A stretch of DNA of 64,000 bases from Gavia stellata (Eukaryota > Chordata > Aves > Gaviiformes > Gaviidae). The translations under genes and the position numbers were made by a program. Numbering within the stretch: position 1 is the stretch's first letter; each line of letters begins with the position of its first letter. The notes beneath the pieces were generated by a model that saw only the letters and a program-made list of their open reading frames with translations, did no database searches and was not told the origin of the DNA. The DNA lies in the NCBI RefSeq assembly GCF_030936135.1, contig NC_082597.1, positions 80,272,495-80,336,494 of the forward strand, read 5' to 3'. This document shows positions 38,674-52,258 of this stretch, in pieces.

Positions 38674-39735
38674 CCAGTCCTTCCTAAAAACCACTGAGAC
38701 TACTCACAGGTGTGACTTTAATCATTTGTATGCATATTGCAGATTAGGAACTCAAGTTTGTAAACCGAATTGCGTCAACAACAGTTTGTTCTTCCCCCCA
38801 AACAATTACATTGCTTTCATACTATTTGTTTGTTATTCTGGCAGGAATCAAGCAGTTGTTCAGGTAGTTGAAAGAAAGGTCTATTATTATCAGGTTACAA
38901 AAGCACACGGCACAGCCTACAGCTGGCAAAATGTGGTGTCGGGTTGGGATTGCCTTCCCATAGCCTTGGTCTCAGTAACGGTTGTGAGGCACGGTTCCCA
39001 CGAGATAGGAGCATTATTTTTGCGTTAATTGAATCTTGGTGGCAATTAGCAAAGGCAGCCAAGAGAAACGACGCTGCGTTCGGCGCAGAGCTTTCAATGA
39101 GGCTGGGCGTCGCGCGTGAGCCGAGGCTCGTTCAGAAGCTGGCACGCACCGGCGCTGTTCCGGATGTATAGGCAATTCTTCTGTCAGAGACAACTGCGTG
39201 GCTTCTTTGCTGATTTGACTGTCAAATAGGAAAATACTAAATCTGAAGTCTCAAAGTGCGTTTCCTTCTCCTTTTCACTTGGTTTTTTTTTTTTGCTTAA
39301 CCCAAGTTGCCTGTGAACTTTTGGTCCGGGCTGCTTTTACCTCGCTCCTGGCCCAAGGATAAAGGTAGCAGCGAAGGACTCGCTGCCCTGCGGCGGACAA
39401 GGGGCTGCGCTTTTGGGGGTGCGATGCCTTCGAGCCCACCAAGTCAGAACAGCGGCAGAACAGCGTGGCCCTGCCGGGAGTGGCTTTATGGGGCAGTCCG
39501 CGACACAGACCCAGCGCTCTGGGGTTTGGCGGGTTTGCCTTAGGACAGAAAAATTAATATCCGTAATTAAAATAATAGATTAGCGCTGTTTTGCCAGCCC
39601 CCAACCTGAGGCTCGCTGCCGACTATGGCGGGGCAGCTTCCAGGAGGGCTGAGGCCCCGCGGGCCGGAGGCAGCAGGGAGCGGCCTCCGCCTCACAGCCG
39701 GCCTCCGCCTCACGACCTCCGCCTCACAGCCACCC

Positions 39736-39780
39736 TCCCCTCCCCTCCCCTCCCCTCCCCTCCCCTCCCCTCCCCTCCCC
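39736..39780. repeat. (TCCCC)9 pentanucleotide tract
   Basis: Nine perfect TCCCC units lie about 210-250 bp upstream of the BORCS5 start codon. The minus strand reads (GGGGA)9, an arrangement able to form G-quadruplexes and bound by Sp/KLF or MAZ-type factors in other promoters. Confidence 0.95.
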
Positions 39781-39970
39781 TCTGCTCCGCTCCCTTCCCG
39801 GCCGCTGCGGCCTCGGCGTTTACGCGGAGCCCCGCCCGCCGCGCCGGGCGGGGCTTGCCCGTGACCCGGGCGCAGACGCCGGCCGGTGCAGCCGGAAGCC
39901 CCGTCGGTGGGCGGCGGTGGCGGCCGCGGCGCTGCCCCCCGCGCTGCAGCAGCGTGAGGAGGTGACCGGC

Positions 39971-39988
39971 GCCGCCGCCGCCGCCGCC
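39971..39988 (+). repeat. (GCC)6 run abutting the BORCS5 start codon
   Basis: Six perfect GCC triplets end directly at the ATG, giving a strong Kozak context (GCCGCCATGG). The run is in frame with BORCS5. Confidence 0.95.
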
Positions 39989-40046
39989 ATGGGAGCGGAG
40001 CAGAGCGCGGAGGCCGAGGGCCGCCTGGGCGAGCCCAGCGCCTCAG
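39989..40046 (+). CDS. BORCS5: BORCS5 coding exon 1 (myristoylated N terminus, BORC lysosome-positioning subunit)
   Basis: ATG at 39,989 in an ideal Kozak context encodes MGAEQSAEAEGRLGEPSAS plus one base, then donor CAG/GTCGGT. The start matches mammalian BORCS5 (MGSEQSSEAES as I recall). Gly2 is the N-myristoylation site by which BORCS5 (myrlysin) attaches to the lysosome surface. BORCS5 is a subunit of BORC, which recruits the small GTPase ARL8 and so couples lysosomes to kinesins for outward transport; the protein is about 196 residues. Only exon 1 and exon 2 are in the window. The exon begins at the end of a (GCC)6 run, and the frame upstream stays open without an ATG. The gene diverges from MANSC1, as in other amniotes. 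Confidence 0.94.
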
Positions 40047-41244
<1,198 letters not shown>

Positions 41245-41598
41245 TAAATCTTGCTTTCATTTGTTCTTTCATAATTATTCCCAGCCTTCTAAATGGCAGG
41301 TGAGCTGGTTTAGAGGCATGTGAGTAATGTTCTCTGCAGTCCACTGCAGAGGCCGTCTACTGTGGAGACAGTGCAGCTCCAAGCATGCCAGCTTGCCCTG
41401 TGCCACTGGTTGATGAGAGATGCCGTGTTATATTCTAACATATAATGGACCGCAGTCTCCAGTTTTTCTCGAGGCTCTTAAAACCATCTGTGTGTTACTC
41501 TCTCGGAGTCATAGCTACCTGTGTATGGATTCAGTTGCTTGAAATCAAGATATCTTTTGGGGGTTTCCAACCTAGAGCAGATTTTGTTCTTGTTTTTT

Positions 41599-41636
41599 GG
41601 GGTGGGGTGGAGGGGGGTGGGGTGGAGGGGGGTGGG
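41599..41636 (+). repeat. G-rich tract with a 15-bp period (potential G-quadruplex)
   Basis: TGGGGTGGAGGGGGG is repeated twice within a run of G clusters separated by single T or A, on the sense strand of BORCS5 about 490 bp into intron 2. Confidence 0.9.
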
Positions 41637-44600
41637 CTGAAGCTTGTGTGGGTCCTTAAGCCCTGTGTTGACAACATCTGTTTATATCAGTGGTCTTCTT
41701 AAATTCCCCCTGTGTCTGTCTGTCTTTGTTTCTTTTGCTCACAGTTGTTTTTTCCTTTCTTCCCCTGCACCCATTCTTTGTTCCTCCTATTCTGTTCAAG
41801 GGGAAGTGAAGATTTAAATCAGAGTTGTCAAGCCTACAGTTAACCAAAAACTGTTTGTGGCCTGGCTTCTAGCTACCTCTTTTGCTGGAGGCTGCGCAGC
41901 GTCCTTAGTATCTGAAAGTCCCTTAGGAAGGAAGATGTCTGGAGCAGCCTGTGTGAATTGATTTGGTAAAAGCAGCCTGCTCCTGGGCTCCTCTCCCTGG
42001 AACGGAGTGGCTCAGCGAACTTGTGTGAATGTGCTGCGTAGTGAACACTCAGCAAGCTAATGGTTGGGTTTTTTTGTTTTTTTTTTAAATTAAAGGCCTA
42101 CTGTGCATGTATACAGGCTGCAGCGCTTGCTCATGTCTTGTAGGCCTGCTATGACGAGAGGAAGGAGCTGGGATGTTTAGCCCTCCCTGCTGCTGGAAGA
42201 AATGTGTGGTCTTGTACAGCTGAGGGTTTAGGCACGACTGGTCTGAGTGTCACTGATTCATGCATGGCTGCTGGGAAGATACGGCAGCCACGTTGCCCTG
42301 CAAGCGTTACTAGAGGTGACCTAACATTACAGCATCACTTTATGGACAGGAAATCTTTACTACTTTTTTGTGTGTGTGTGTCTACTGCATGAGGACCCTG
42401 GAACATGACTGAACTTGTGGACACTATGGAAGCCCAATGGGCCAGATATTTGGCATTTTGTTGGGTACTGCTGGATAGGGGTCTAGATGTGCACAGCACT
42501 GACTACTGTTTCCAGCAGAAGGGGCAGAAAGATAGGGAGGCCGCTAAACTGGAGAAAAGCAAACATGGTTATTTTTTGGGCTGGTACTGCAGTCCCTCTT
42601 GACTGGGGAGACTGTGTGTGTGTATTGATTATACTATATATTTTTTTTCTGAAACTTTACGGAGGGTGATGTTGTCGAAATCTGTATTTGATTTGTTCCT
42701 GATGCTTTCACTGCCATTTTAGAATGGACTGTAAGATGCTGATGTTGGCGCAGTGTTCACGTCAGCAGCAGGCTGCGTCATTACCTGTGGACAGAGCATG
42801 CTTTGCCTGAGTCCTGCCTTGTCCGCAAGGCAGAACCAGGATCTTGCCAGTGGCAGTTCGGAATGTAAATGCTAGAATCCAAATCCACAAAAGAAATAAG
42901 GAAGTTCTAAATCTGGTCTCTCAGATTAAAAGATGCATTAACGTCTGGCACCGAGGTGGTTGTGCATGTATAAGAGCGCAATGACAAAGAGTTTCATTTC
43001 CACCCAGCCTCGAACTATGGTGAGCAAACCTGGTTGCATAAGAGCTGTGGAAGTCCTGGGAAGCGTGACTGGTGATCGCTTCTAGAGGTAGTGTTCCTGT
43101 ATGGGTGGTTGAGGAGCAAGGATACAGGGCTTGAGGTGGGAAGTGAGAAAGAAGAGATAGCAGCAGCTATGTGGCTGAGATAGAAAGGTTGGAAGGCACT
43201 GCCTTGGATGGCCAGTCCAGGTCCTTTAACTCCTAAACATGCATGCGTTAAGTTGTTTGACGGGAAGTCGTCTTGGTCACTCGGTTGCTTTTTCTGGTCT
43301 TTGGACCTGAAGCTGTGTATGTATGGTAGAAACCTTCTTTTCTAGTTCTATCACTTGGCCTGCTAAGAGTTTCCCTATGAGTCTCTTGAGATGTGGTGAC
43401 ATCTGGTGACTGTTCGAGAGTATTGCATGCTTGATCACGTTCACTTTTGTGAACAGCTCCTTCAGCCTCAAATAGTTGTTAATACTTGAACAACAAGGCT
43501 GTGATACTTGTGTTCACTACAGAATGAAGTGTTGACTGTTGAGTCAGTTGGGTCTTGAGAGACGCCAGATCTGTCACAGGCCCACTCGAGAAGCTGTTCT
43601 GTTTTGGACCGGTCTCTTATCTGTATTCTTCACATGCAAGTTCATGTTCCTGGAATGGATGAAGAAGGGTACTATAGATCTTTAAGGACTTAATCTTAAA
43701 AATGTGTGTCTTGTGATCTATCAGCTTGCAGAACTGAAGGGGTAAACTTGTAGCCCTTGTGGGCTTCATTATTCTTTTCAGTTTCTCCTTGGCTAAGCAA
43801 AGCCAAGTGTTTTTATTTTGCTTTTAAGTCTCAAAAGGAGCCTAACAGTTAAATTAATGGACTGGGGAAGCACATGGTCATGAAGAGACTGCATGTTCTC
43901 GAGAGGCAAAGCACTTAAGAGCCGAAGCACTAGTCTCTTCTAGCCATATTGAGTTGAGTTTGGGACCAATGAAGCTGGAGGTCTTTAGCATTGTGCAGTC
44001 TCACTTGGAAGAAAATGCCGGTGTTATGTCTGTTACATCTTTTATACTAGGCTTTCCCTAGTAGGTAGCTTTTTCTACAGCAAAACTTGCACCTCAGAGT
44101 TACAGCTATGACTGTGTAGGGTCCTGAGTAGTGTTTGCCTTCTTCGAAGTTGTGTCGTGGTTACTGAGCATGCATAATAAGCAGTGTTTGAGAGGTCAGC
44201 ATTTAAGCATCTGCTCATTCCAGTGTTTGAACCTGCCGGACATAGCCGTTTGGTGGGGTAGGTGCTACTGTGTTGAAGTGGTTGGGTAGCACCTACTATG
44301 GTGAGTCAAGGACTGGAGTGGCTTTTTTTTTTTTTAATGCCAGGGAATATCTTCTCCAGTGCTATATTCATGTGGATAGAAAGGGGAGAGCGTCCCTGAT
44401 ATGGTGGGGTTAGGAAAGCATTCCAGTTGGATGCCTGTTATTGCCATTTTTAAACATCAAATCCCAATCCCACCCAAATGGAGAGGAGAGGAAAACTACT
44501 CTTATCGAATGCACCTGGGAGTGAAGCGCCTGATGGTTGTTCTCCAGAAACTGCTATATATTTGGGGGTACAGAGAGGTCGTGTATGAATATTTTTTTTT

Positions 44601-46319
44601 TCCCCCTGAATGCAAAAAATCCTTCTAGTAGAAATGCTAGCAGAGAACGTCACTGTTTGATGAAACAAGAGGGTTTTTTTTTAATTATTTTTTTTTTAAA
44701 GTGAGAGGAAAGTGTGTAATCTAGACTCCTGGGAGCAACAGAGGAAGTCTCCAACTTCTCCCTGGTCACAAGCATTCCCTGTAGAGACCTTTTTGTAAGC
44801 AACACAGAACAAAACGTGATGTGCTGTTTCTTTTCTTTATGCAGCTTCCTGACGATATTTGCATGAAAATGAAGCTTCTGTCTGTTTTGTGTCCCTGGTT
44901 CTTGCAGTCTGTTCATAGCATGAAGTCATTGTCAGCTGTGCATAAAATCAAAGTCATCTTCTCTGTGTAATCCAAAATGGTGATACTTTCATAGCTCATG
45001 AACAACGCAGCCCATCTTATGAAGGTGTTTGGAAAAAACCTAAAAATGCAATTTTCCGTGTGGTCATGATTATGGAAGGTTGAGAAGGTATTAGTGTGGG
45101 ATTTCTCTCAGGAAGGCTCTTACTAGGTCTGTAAAGTATCACCTCTGACCAGGGATTTGGCTTTTATGACCAGGAGATCCTTTTTTGAGGACCACTGGCA
45201 AGAGACAGGATCTGTTTGACAAAGTGCGGTTAGAGCATCTTTACCAGCAGGTGGGCTAACCTGAAAACAAGAGCGTTAAATTAGGAATGATTATGACCAC
45301 AGTTAAGTAAGGAAGCAGTAGACAGGGTTGGAAAGCAAAAGGTGAATATTCTGATTTTTTTTTTCTATGCAGTTTTTCTTGGTAATTAAAGTAAGATGGG
45401 TGGGGTAAGGAATTAAACGTTGTTGCAAAGCTTCCCAAAACCTTTTGAAAAACGGTGTTTAGGCTTTAAGTTTGCATTGTGAAAACAGAATGCTCATTGC
45501 ATTGTTCCAGAGGGCATCAGCATCTCTGTCGAGCCTCAAGAAGGATTGAGGTCTGTCTTTCTGGTAGCAGTGAACTGTTACAGTAAACAAAAAAGATGGC
45601 TGCATATAAAGGACCTATTAGTATGTGTTAGTGATATAGGAGATGTTCAAGAACTCGTCATCCACTACAAATATATTTCCTAATCTGTGCCAAGGTCAGC
45701 AAAATGTTCCCAAACAAAATGTTGGGAGCTTGATAGTAGGAACAAAAACTTGACAGGTGTATCTGTTAAATTAAAAGTCAAATTAAAATGGGATGAGACC
45801 CAAATTCTTTCTTTCTTGACTGATCAGTTCTGAGAAAGGGAGCAATACGTGGGTGAGGGTGGAGTGTGTGTGTCTGGGGCTCTGTTTTGGGCAGCTGTCT
45901 TATAAGTGGCATGCTCTAGATTTTGTAAGACAAGGTAAATCTTGTGAGTCTTTTTGAAGGAAGTCAATGTAATTGATACCCATTTGTGACTGTATCTTCT
46001 TGCAGGAAAAATGATTTAACTTTCGTTGCCAGTGGGTTAAAAGAAAAGCAAACGGTTCCAAAGTTTGTATTAGCAGAAAAGTCTTGTTACTTCTTAGCTA
46101 TTTAGCAGAAACTGTGTCACAAATATATTCGAGGCTACATCAGTGGTTTCTGACGGTATTTATTGCCCGGTTGGTCATTTGTTTTGGAAACTCAAGATAA
46201 AAAAGGGTATGTTAAAGAAATGGACTTGTCTGTATGATGGTGACCGAAAGATTTCCAAGCAGCAATCCTTCTTCCAGGCATGTATCTAAAACAGAAATTT
46301 GAAAGAAATGAAGCCTAGA

Positions 46320-46648
46320 ATGGAATCACAGAACTATAGAATCGTTTGGGGACCTTTTGAAGATCATCTAGTCCAACCCCCCCTGCCATGGGCAGGGACA
46401 TCTTCCACTAGACCAGGTTGCTCCAAGCGCCGTCCATCTTGACCTTGAACACTTCCAATGATGGGGCATCCACAACTTCTCTGGGCAACCTGTTCCAGTG
46501 TCTTGCCACCCTCACCATAAAAAAAAAAAATAATTCTTTCCTATGTCCAATCTAAACCTACCCTCTTTCAGTTTAAAACCTTTGTCCCTTGTCCTGCCAC
46601 TACAGGCCCAGGTAAAAAGTCTCTCTCTGTCTTTCTTAGAAGCTATAT
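46320..46648 (-). mobile_element. CR1 fragment, about 330 bp of the 3' end
   Basis: A minus-strand CR1 whose 3' end is at the left (AATCACAGAACTATAGAATC). It continues with GAAGATCATCTAGTCCAACC, the CTGCCATGGGCAGGGACATC segment and the CATCCACAACTTCTCTGGGC segment that it shares with the larger CR1 at 20.7 kb. An A-rich insertion sits near 46,518-46,530. It is 5'-truncated and encodes no intact protein. Confidence 0.94.
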
Positions 46649-49600
46649 TTGGTCTGTGGAGGCTTTTTTTTGGAAATAAACTTGTTCCTGCTTATGACTA
46701 GAATTCTGTACTGGTAAAAGGTCTTCAGCATGAAGAAGCAAAAGAAACAGGTTACTGTCTCACTCCAAAGACACTGTGTGAGCAGCGCAGATCTTGTGAT
46801 TAGTTTGCTCACCAGTCTCATTTCATGGTTCTTCTGGTCACCCCGCTGGTGTTGTGAGCATTTGAGACGTCCTGACTGGCTGACAAAAGGTGCCAGAAAG
46901 GCTGTGCCTTTCTGCTTCTGCTGGGCAAGCTCTGTCAGGTGTTAATTTTCAAGTGTCTCTTGTCATTTCCAAATCCCGTGATCAGTCCCGTTAATGTTAC
47001 TGTGTCTACTGATGATATTGTACAGAGGACTCTCTGATGTAGGTTGTGAAGTAGCTGCTGCCGGTGTGATTAAACTGTTCCTGGGCTGTGCCTGGGTTGT
47101 CTGTCCAAAGCAATGGTTCCTGAACATATCTCTTTACTGTGAGTCTGCGTGTAGCTGGAAACTAGTTCTGCATGTGGGGGCCTTCCATCATAGCTGTGTG
47201 CTGCAGTTGTGCTTCGTTTCCTCTTGCTTTAACGTTTTGGGGTTTTTCCAAGGTGACAGACTGTTTGCTGCTGATGATGATTATACTGTATCAGGGACAA
47301 CGTCCTTTTCAAAATCTAGGAAGAAAAATTCATGCCTAGATGGTAACTTAAGTGCCTCATGAAATGGAAACTGGACTTGGTTCTGTGTGCTGGGCAGACA
47401 CCCTCTGGCTCTTCCTCAGCTGATGGCAAATGCCTTTGTGATGCCTTTGGTTTGAAGGCCGGCGCTGCGGTCTGTCAGGGCTGCTGCCCGCCCGGCACTG
47501 CAGGGAGGACTGTGACCTTCCTCTAGCTGGGTCTGGTACATTACAGTTAACTTGTAACTTGAAATGAACTTTTGCTAACCAGTCCCCTGTAAATACGAGC
47601 AATTCTTTTGTGCTGCCGTTTTCCTTGTCCTTTCCTCCTCATTTGGAGGAAGCGGTTGCCAGTATGGTGGTAGTACCCCTTGGAAGCATTAGTGGTACTG
47701 AGTACTGAGCATAAGTGGTACACACTGTGAGTTGACTGAATACGGGCTTGTGGTTATTTAGAGATAATTCAGCAGCCCCATCTGGTGTTCTGCGTTATCT
47801 ATGGAGGCAATATTAATTAAACTAAAAAAAAATAATTTTTATGCGGGATATTTAATTGTTGAAGCTATTGCTGATCCCTGCTTGGCCTGCCGCACAAGAA
47901 TGTGATGATACTGTTCTTTTTGTGGGTTTTTTTTTTTTGTCTGACAATCTTTGGTTTGTTGTATGCAGGTTCCCTTGAGAGCAGGGATTGTTTCTGTGCG
48001 TCAGGCAATGTGCTGATGTGTAACTGGAGACTGTGGCATTTGAACAGTTCAGGTATGGGTCCTGCGCTGAGACTGCTGATTGCATTTGCCATCATATGCA
48101 GGATGTCTTCTGTCAGAGGAACTCCTGATCCCTCCAGCACTGAGAGAAACAAAGTGAGCAAGGGATGCTGAGGCTCTTAGTTCAGGCTCACCCGCATTCC
48201 CAGGCATATCACATAGGAGAGAGGTGGCTTCTCTGCAGACCTATGGCAAGTTACTTGTGGTGCACTCCATTCCTCTGATGTCAGACATACCTGGTGTGCA
48301 GCTTGTAGCCATATGAAGGTTTTGGTGTGCATCCCCTAGCCCAATATATCTGGATTCTTGTCCTACAAATATTACTGCTGTTTTTGTCAGACTAGCAAAG
48401 CATGGAAAGAGGTTGCTCAGTAGGTACATTTCTGTCCTCAATGTTTTTAAGGACACATTAAGCAAAGATCCGTCAAGCATGAGTTAGAAGTAAATGAATA
48501 GATTGTGGCTAACCCACTGAGCTCTTTCCTTACTATGCTGCCCGTTACCCATATTTATGTTACTCCATTATTTATCAAGACAGGTATTTCACAAAGGAAA
48601 AAACGAGGGTTTTGCTCTGAAGAGTATAGTTTACCTGGCAGTAGTGTAAGAAGGAAACTGAAGTTACACGGCAGAAAGAGTCTTGAAAAGATAGGTCCAG
48701 CATAAGGAGTGTCCTTTTTGTCTCAGTATGGTTTAAAGTGAAAACTTGGCAATGGTATTTTTATTATAGCTGGTGCACGTCTTCAGTAGAGAAGCATAGG
48801 GAGATGCTGAGAAGTCTTCTGTGAGAGAGAACAGTGGTGAAACTTGTGCTGCTGTACTGATGCTGTGCCGACCTTTTGTTGTCCTCCGATCACAGGAAAC
48901 ATAAGCTTGTGTTAGGCAGCTTGAAAGGATTGTTTATCCCTTTGTAACTTTTTTGATGAGGTCACTTTTCAGACAGGAAAACTAATTATCTGAGAAATGT
49001 CAATGTATTTATCTTTCTGGCATAGGGCGTAGAGGAAGGATGAATGTTTAGAGTTTATTGCCTTTAAACATCTCACTCCTCAGTATTTTCTGCTGACTGA
49101 CTTACATCCTCTCTTCTTTCCCTTACCTCGCTGTATGCTACTTCATCCATTTATCATCTAGGGAATTTAGCTAATAGCACACGTTAGTGAATTTTGTTCC
49201 TATAATTCTGTATGCATTGCAATACTTCAATCCTTGTTAATTCTGCCCCTATGCCTTACAGAAAGGATCTGTGTAGTGCAACACTCGACAGCATTGCTGA
49301 GCGTATAGGGCTCTAACAGAATTTGCAACATCCAGGTTTGTTGGATGGACCCCATGCTCATAACAAGGTCTGTGAAAATGAGCATGTTGGGCAGAAAGAA
49401 ATACCAAGAATGATAATGTGAGTGCACATCTGCCTGGTGGGGTTTGTTTTGGTTGATTTTTTGGGGGGGTGTTTTTAGGCTTTTGGACCAGTATTCTGCA
49501 TTACAGAGAGCTGTATCTCCATTTTGGTTTCATGACTCGAAACTAGCTCCCAAAAACAGAACGTAAAAGATGCCTCAGTTTTGAAGAAAACAGCTTTCCT

Positions 49601-50626
49601 TTCAGAAGACAGTTGGAGGACAGAAGGATGGTGGTGTCCTATTTCCATGTATTCCTCAGTGGTTTGTTGAGTATTTGGAGACCTGGACTAGCTCAATTTT
49701 GTGTGAGAGAGGATTTGGGTCTGTGGTTAGGTATTATCCAAACAATATGCTCAACAACAGCTGGGAGAGTATTAGGGAGTGTGGGTAGTCCGTTGCCTAC
49801 CTTTCCTTCCCTGTCTCTTAGAAAGCTGTTCCACACTGTGTGGTATAATTTGTGTATTGTCAGATAAAGAATGAGTGCGAGCGTATCTGCCTAGACTATT
49901 AGCCCGGCCTCCTCTTTCCTGGATGAGTACTCTTAAGCTCCAGTTTCTGCTAAGTCTAATAGCTGTGACTCCTGTCTGGACCTTACAGCTCCTCAGACAT
50001 GTATGGCTCTCCCCACCATCTTGCTGCATGTAAATAAGCTTTCGTGGTCATCGCAAGTCACCTGCAGATTCTCCTTCCTTTACCTTCACAGAGCTTCTGT
50101 GACAGATCTCCCCAGCTGGTCTGTACAGCTCTTGGGGTGCAGCTACCCCTTGGATACATTAGAAGATGTGCTGAGGAAAAATACCACGTGGTAAGGAGTT
50201 AACTGTGTCCTAGCTTACAGATTTGCCACACACTTTGATGAGGAGTACCTCCATGTTGGCCAGTGTACCCTGAAATCACTGTTAACTGGTTAAGGTGAAA
50301 TGAAATTAATTATTTCTAACATCCAAAATATGTAGTGTAATTACAAAAGTTTATGGTATGTGTAATCTCTTTATGCCAAGAGGAGATTGGAAATCAGATG
50401 CATCTGACTGATAAGGTATAGGAGCTAGTGTGCTCTACTGGAGGTTAGCTGATGAATCTTTCTAGGACAAGGGTAAGCATGTGATGGGAAAGCACTTACA
50501 GAACATCTCCTTTCTTGTTTTGTTTGAGTCCTCAAAGGACTTCAGGCATCTAAATCTGGATAGACTTTTTTCTTCTTCCTTTCTCCTTCACATTTGTGTA
50601 CTTTCATTCAGCATTACTGTCTCTGG

Positions 50627-51083
50627 CTTGCTCCTAAGTTAAGGCTTGCTCCTAAGTTAAGGCTTGCTCCTAAGTTAAGGCTTGCTCCTAAGTTAAGGCT
50701 TGCTCCTAAGTTAAGGCTTGCTCCTAAGTTAAGGCTTGCTCCTAAGTTAAGGCTTGCTCCTAAGTTAAGGCTTGCTCCTAAGTTAAGGCTTGCTCCTAAG
50801 TTAAGGCTTGCTCCTAAGTTAAGGCTTGCTCCTAAGTTAAGGCTTGCTCCTAAGTTAAGGCTTGCTCCTAAGTTAAGGCTTGCTCCTAAGTTAAGGCTTG
50901 CTCCTAAGTTAAGGCTTGCTCCTAAGTTAAGGCTTGCTCCTAAGTTAAGGCTTGCTCCTAAGTTAAGGCTTGCTCCTAAGTTAAGGCTTGCTCCTAAGTT
51001 AAGGCTTGCTCCTAAGTTAAGGCTTGCTCCTAAGTTAAGGCTTGCTCCTAAGTTAAGGCTTGCTCCTAAGTTAAGGCTTGCTT
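50627..51083. repeat. 18-bp minisatellite, about 25 near-identical copies
   Basis: The unit CTTGCTCCTAAGTTAAGG is repeated about 25.4 times without visible change over 457 bp. In one plus-strand frame the unit has no stop and translates as LAPKLR repeated 25 times, giving a 163-codon open frame from 50,594 that is an artefact of the repeat. There are no unique spacers, so it is not a CRISPR array. The uniformity implies recent expansion or ongoing homogenisation, or possibly an assembly copy-number error. Confidence 0.98.
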
Positions 51084-51250
51084 GAGTCTGTGACTGAAGG
51101 CCTAGTGAAATTTCTCTTCCTGCCTTCCCTGTTTGGTGTGTCTGTGGATATTTTTCTCTGATGTATATCCCTCTGTTGAACCTGATGTTTTATATTAACG
51201 AAAATTGCACACAAAGAAACATTCCTGTTAGAAACGTGTGTAGGATATAT

Positions 51251-51300
51251 GTATACACACACACGTGAGTGTGTGTATGTGTATATATAGAGATAGATAT
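51251..51300. repeat. TG/CA and TA microsatellite with inverted repeat
   Basis: Alternating CA and then TG dinucleotides form a 10-bp inverted repeat (51,253-51,262 and 51,269-51,278) around ACGTGA, followed by TATATAGAGATAGATAT. Alternating purine-pyrimidine sequence of this kind can adopt Z-DNA or cruciform structure. Confidence 0.85.
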
Positions 51301-52165
51301 TTGGAGTGATTACTTTCCAAGATTGCTCCTGCAGGGGTATTGCAACAGTCTTATTCAGTGGACTAAAGTCTGCAAAGTAAGTTTTCCCTCTGTAGGCTGG
51401 ATGGGGTTGGAGAAAGAGAGGGGGACCTAATGGAAGCTCCCTCCTGGTGCCATTAGTTTTGTTCTCTCCTCTTTAGCGGGCTGCTGTGATACCTGCTGCT
51501 CCTTTCACTTTTGCTGTATTCTTCCAGCCATTAGCATCATGAAGTATTTCTGTTTACTAGATAGGAACTGCTGTATTATGTGTTGGACACTTGGCCATAG
51601 AGAAACAATAAGATTGTGTCTGGGACATGTCTGTCTTGCTGGGACTGAAGCATGTGATGAGACCTTGGAGTGGTGACTGAGTTCCTGAGGGAAACTCTGA
51701 CACATGGACAGAAAATTTTAGTGTCTTTAGTTACTATGGCGATGAGCAATATAGATGTGTTCAGATAGAGATGCACAGGAAAAGGCCATGGGTGCTGCAA
51801 CAAAATAGCTGACTCTTACTGAGAAATGTCTGCCATGTTGGAGGAAAGGATGAATGGTAATTATATATTTGAAACAGCACTTTAATGAGGAATCTGTGCT
51901 TATTAATATAACAGATTTCTCTGTTGCCATCATCAGTGGTCACTTCAGTTATGAAGAAATCTTACTTCCCTATCTTCTGGTGTTGAAAATCTAAAATAAA
52001 TTGTAAGAAGAAAATGAGTTAGATGTACCAAAGATCACTTTGCTGTTACCTCCAGGATAGGTCTGCCATTAGGAACCAGTGAAACCGTCAACAGAAAGCA
52101 CGAGGGAGAAAAATCTAAAATGCTTCTGAGCTATTCACTGCATCCCTAAAACTCCTACCTCTGTC

Positions 52166-52258
52166 CTCAAAAAAACCAACTCCAAAAATCCAAACCAACC
52201 AACCAAACAAAAACCAACCAAAAAACGAAAATACCCCAAACCCACAAAAGAACCAACC
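52166..52258. repeat. A/C-rich low-complexity tract
   Basis: About 90 bp is almost only A and C, with units such as CCAACCAACCAAACAAAAAC. A similar tract lies at 31,735-31,795 in MANSC1 intron 2 and another near 60,400-60,445. Confidence 0.85.

Larger units (their letters stand above)
35991..39599. other. Intergenic DNA between divergent MANSC1 and BORCS5
   Basis: I see no gene in this stretch. It contains a perfect 10-bp stem-loop (36,320-36,345), a 19-bp tandem duplication (38,639-38,673) and a CpG-rich patch at about 39.06-39.17 kb that precedes, but is separated from, the BORCS5 island. Open frames of about 100-146 codons lack recognisable domains. Confidence 0.7.

Noticed and set aside
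50594-51085. 163-codon open frame made of LAPKLR repeats, or a CRISPR-like array
   Set aside because: It is the 18-bp minisatellite read in its stop-free frame. The repeats are directly contiguous with no unique spacers, and the locus is a vertebrate intron.
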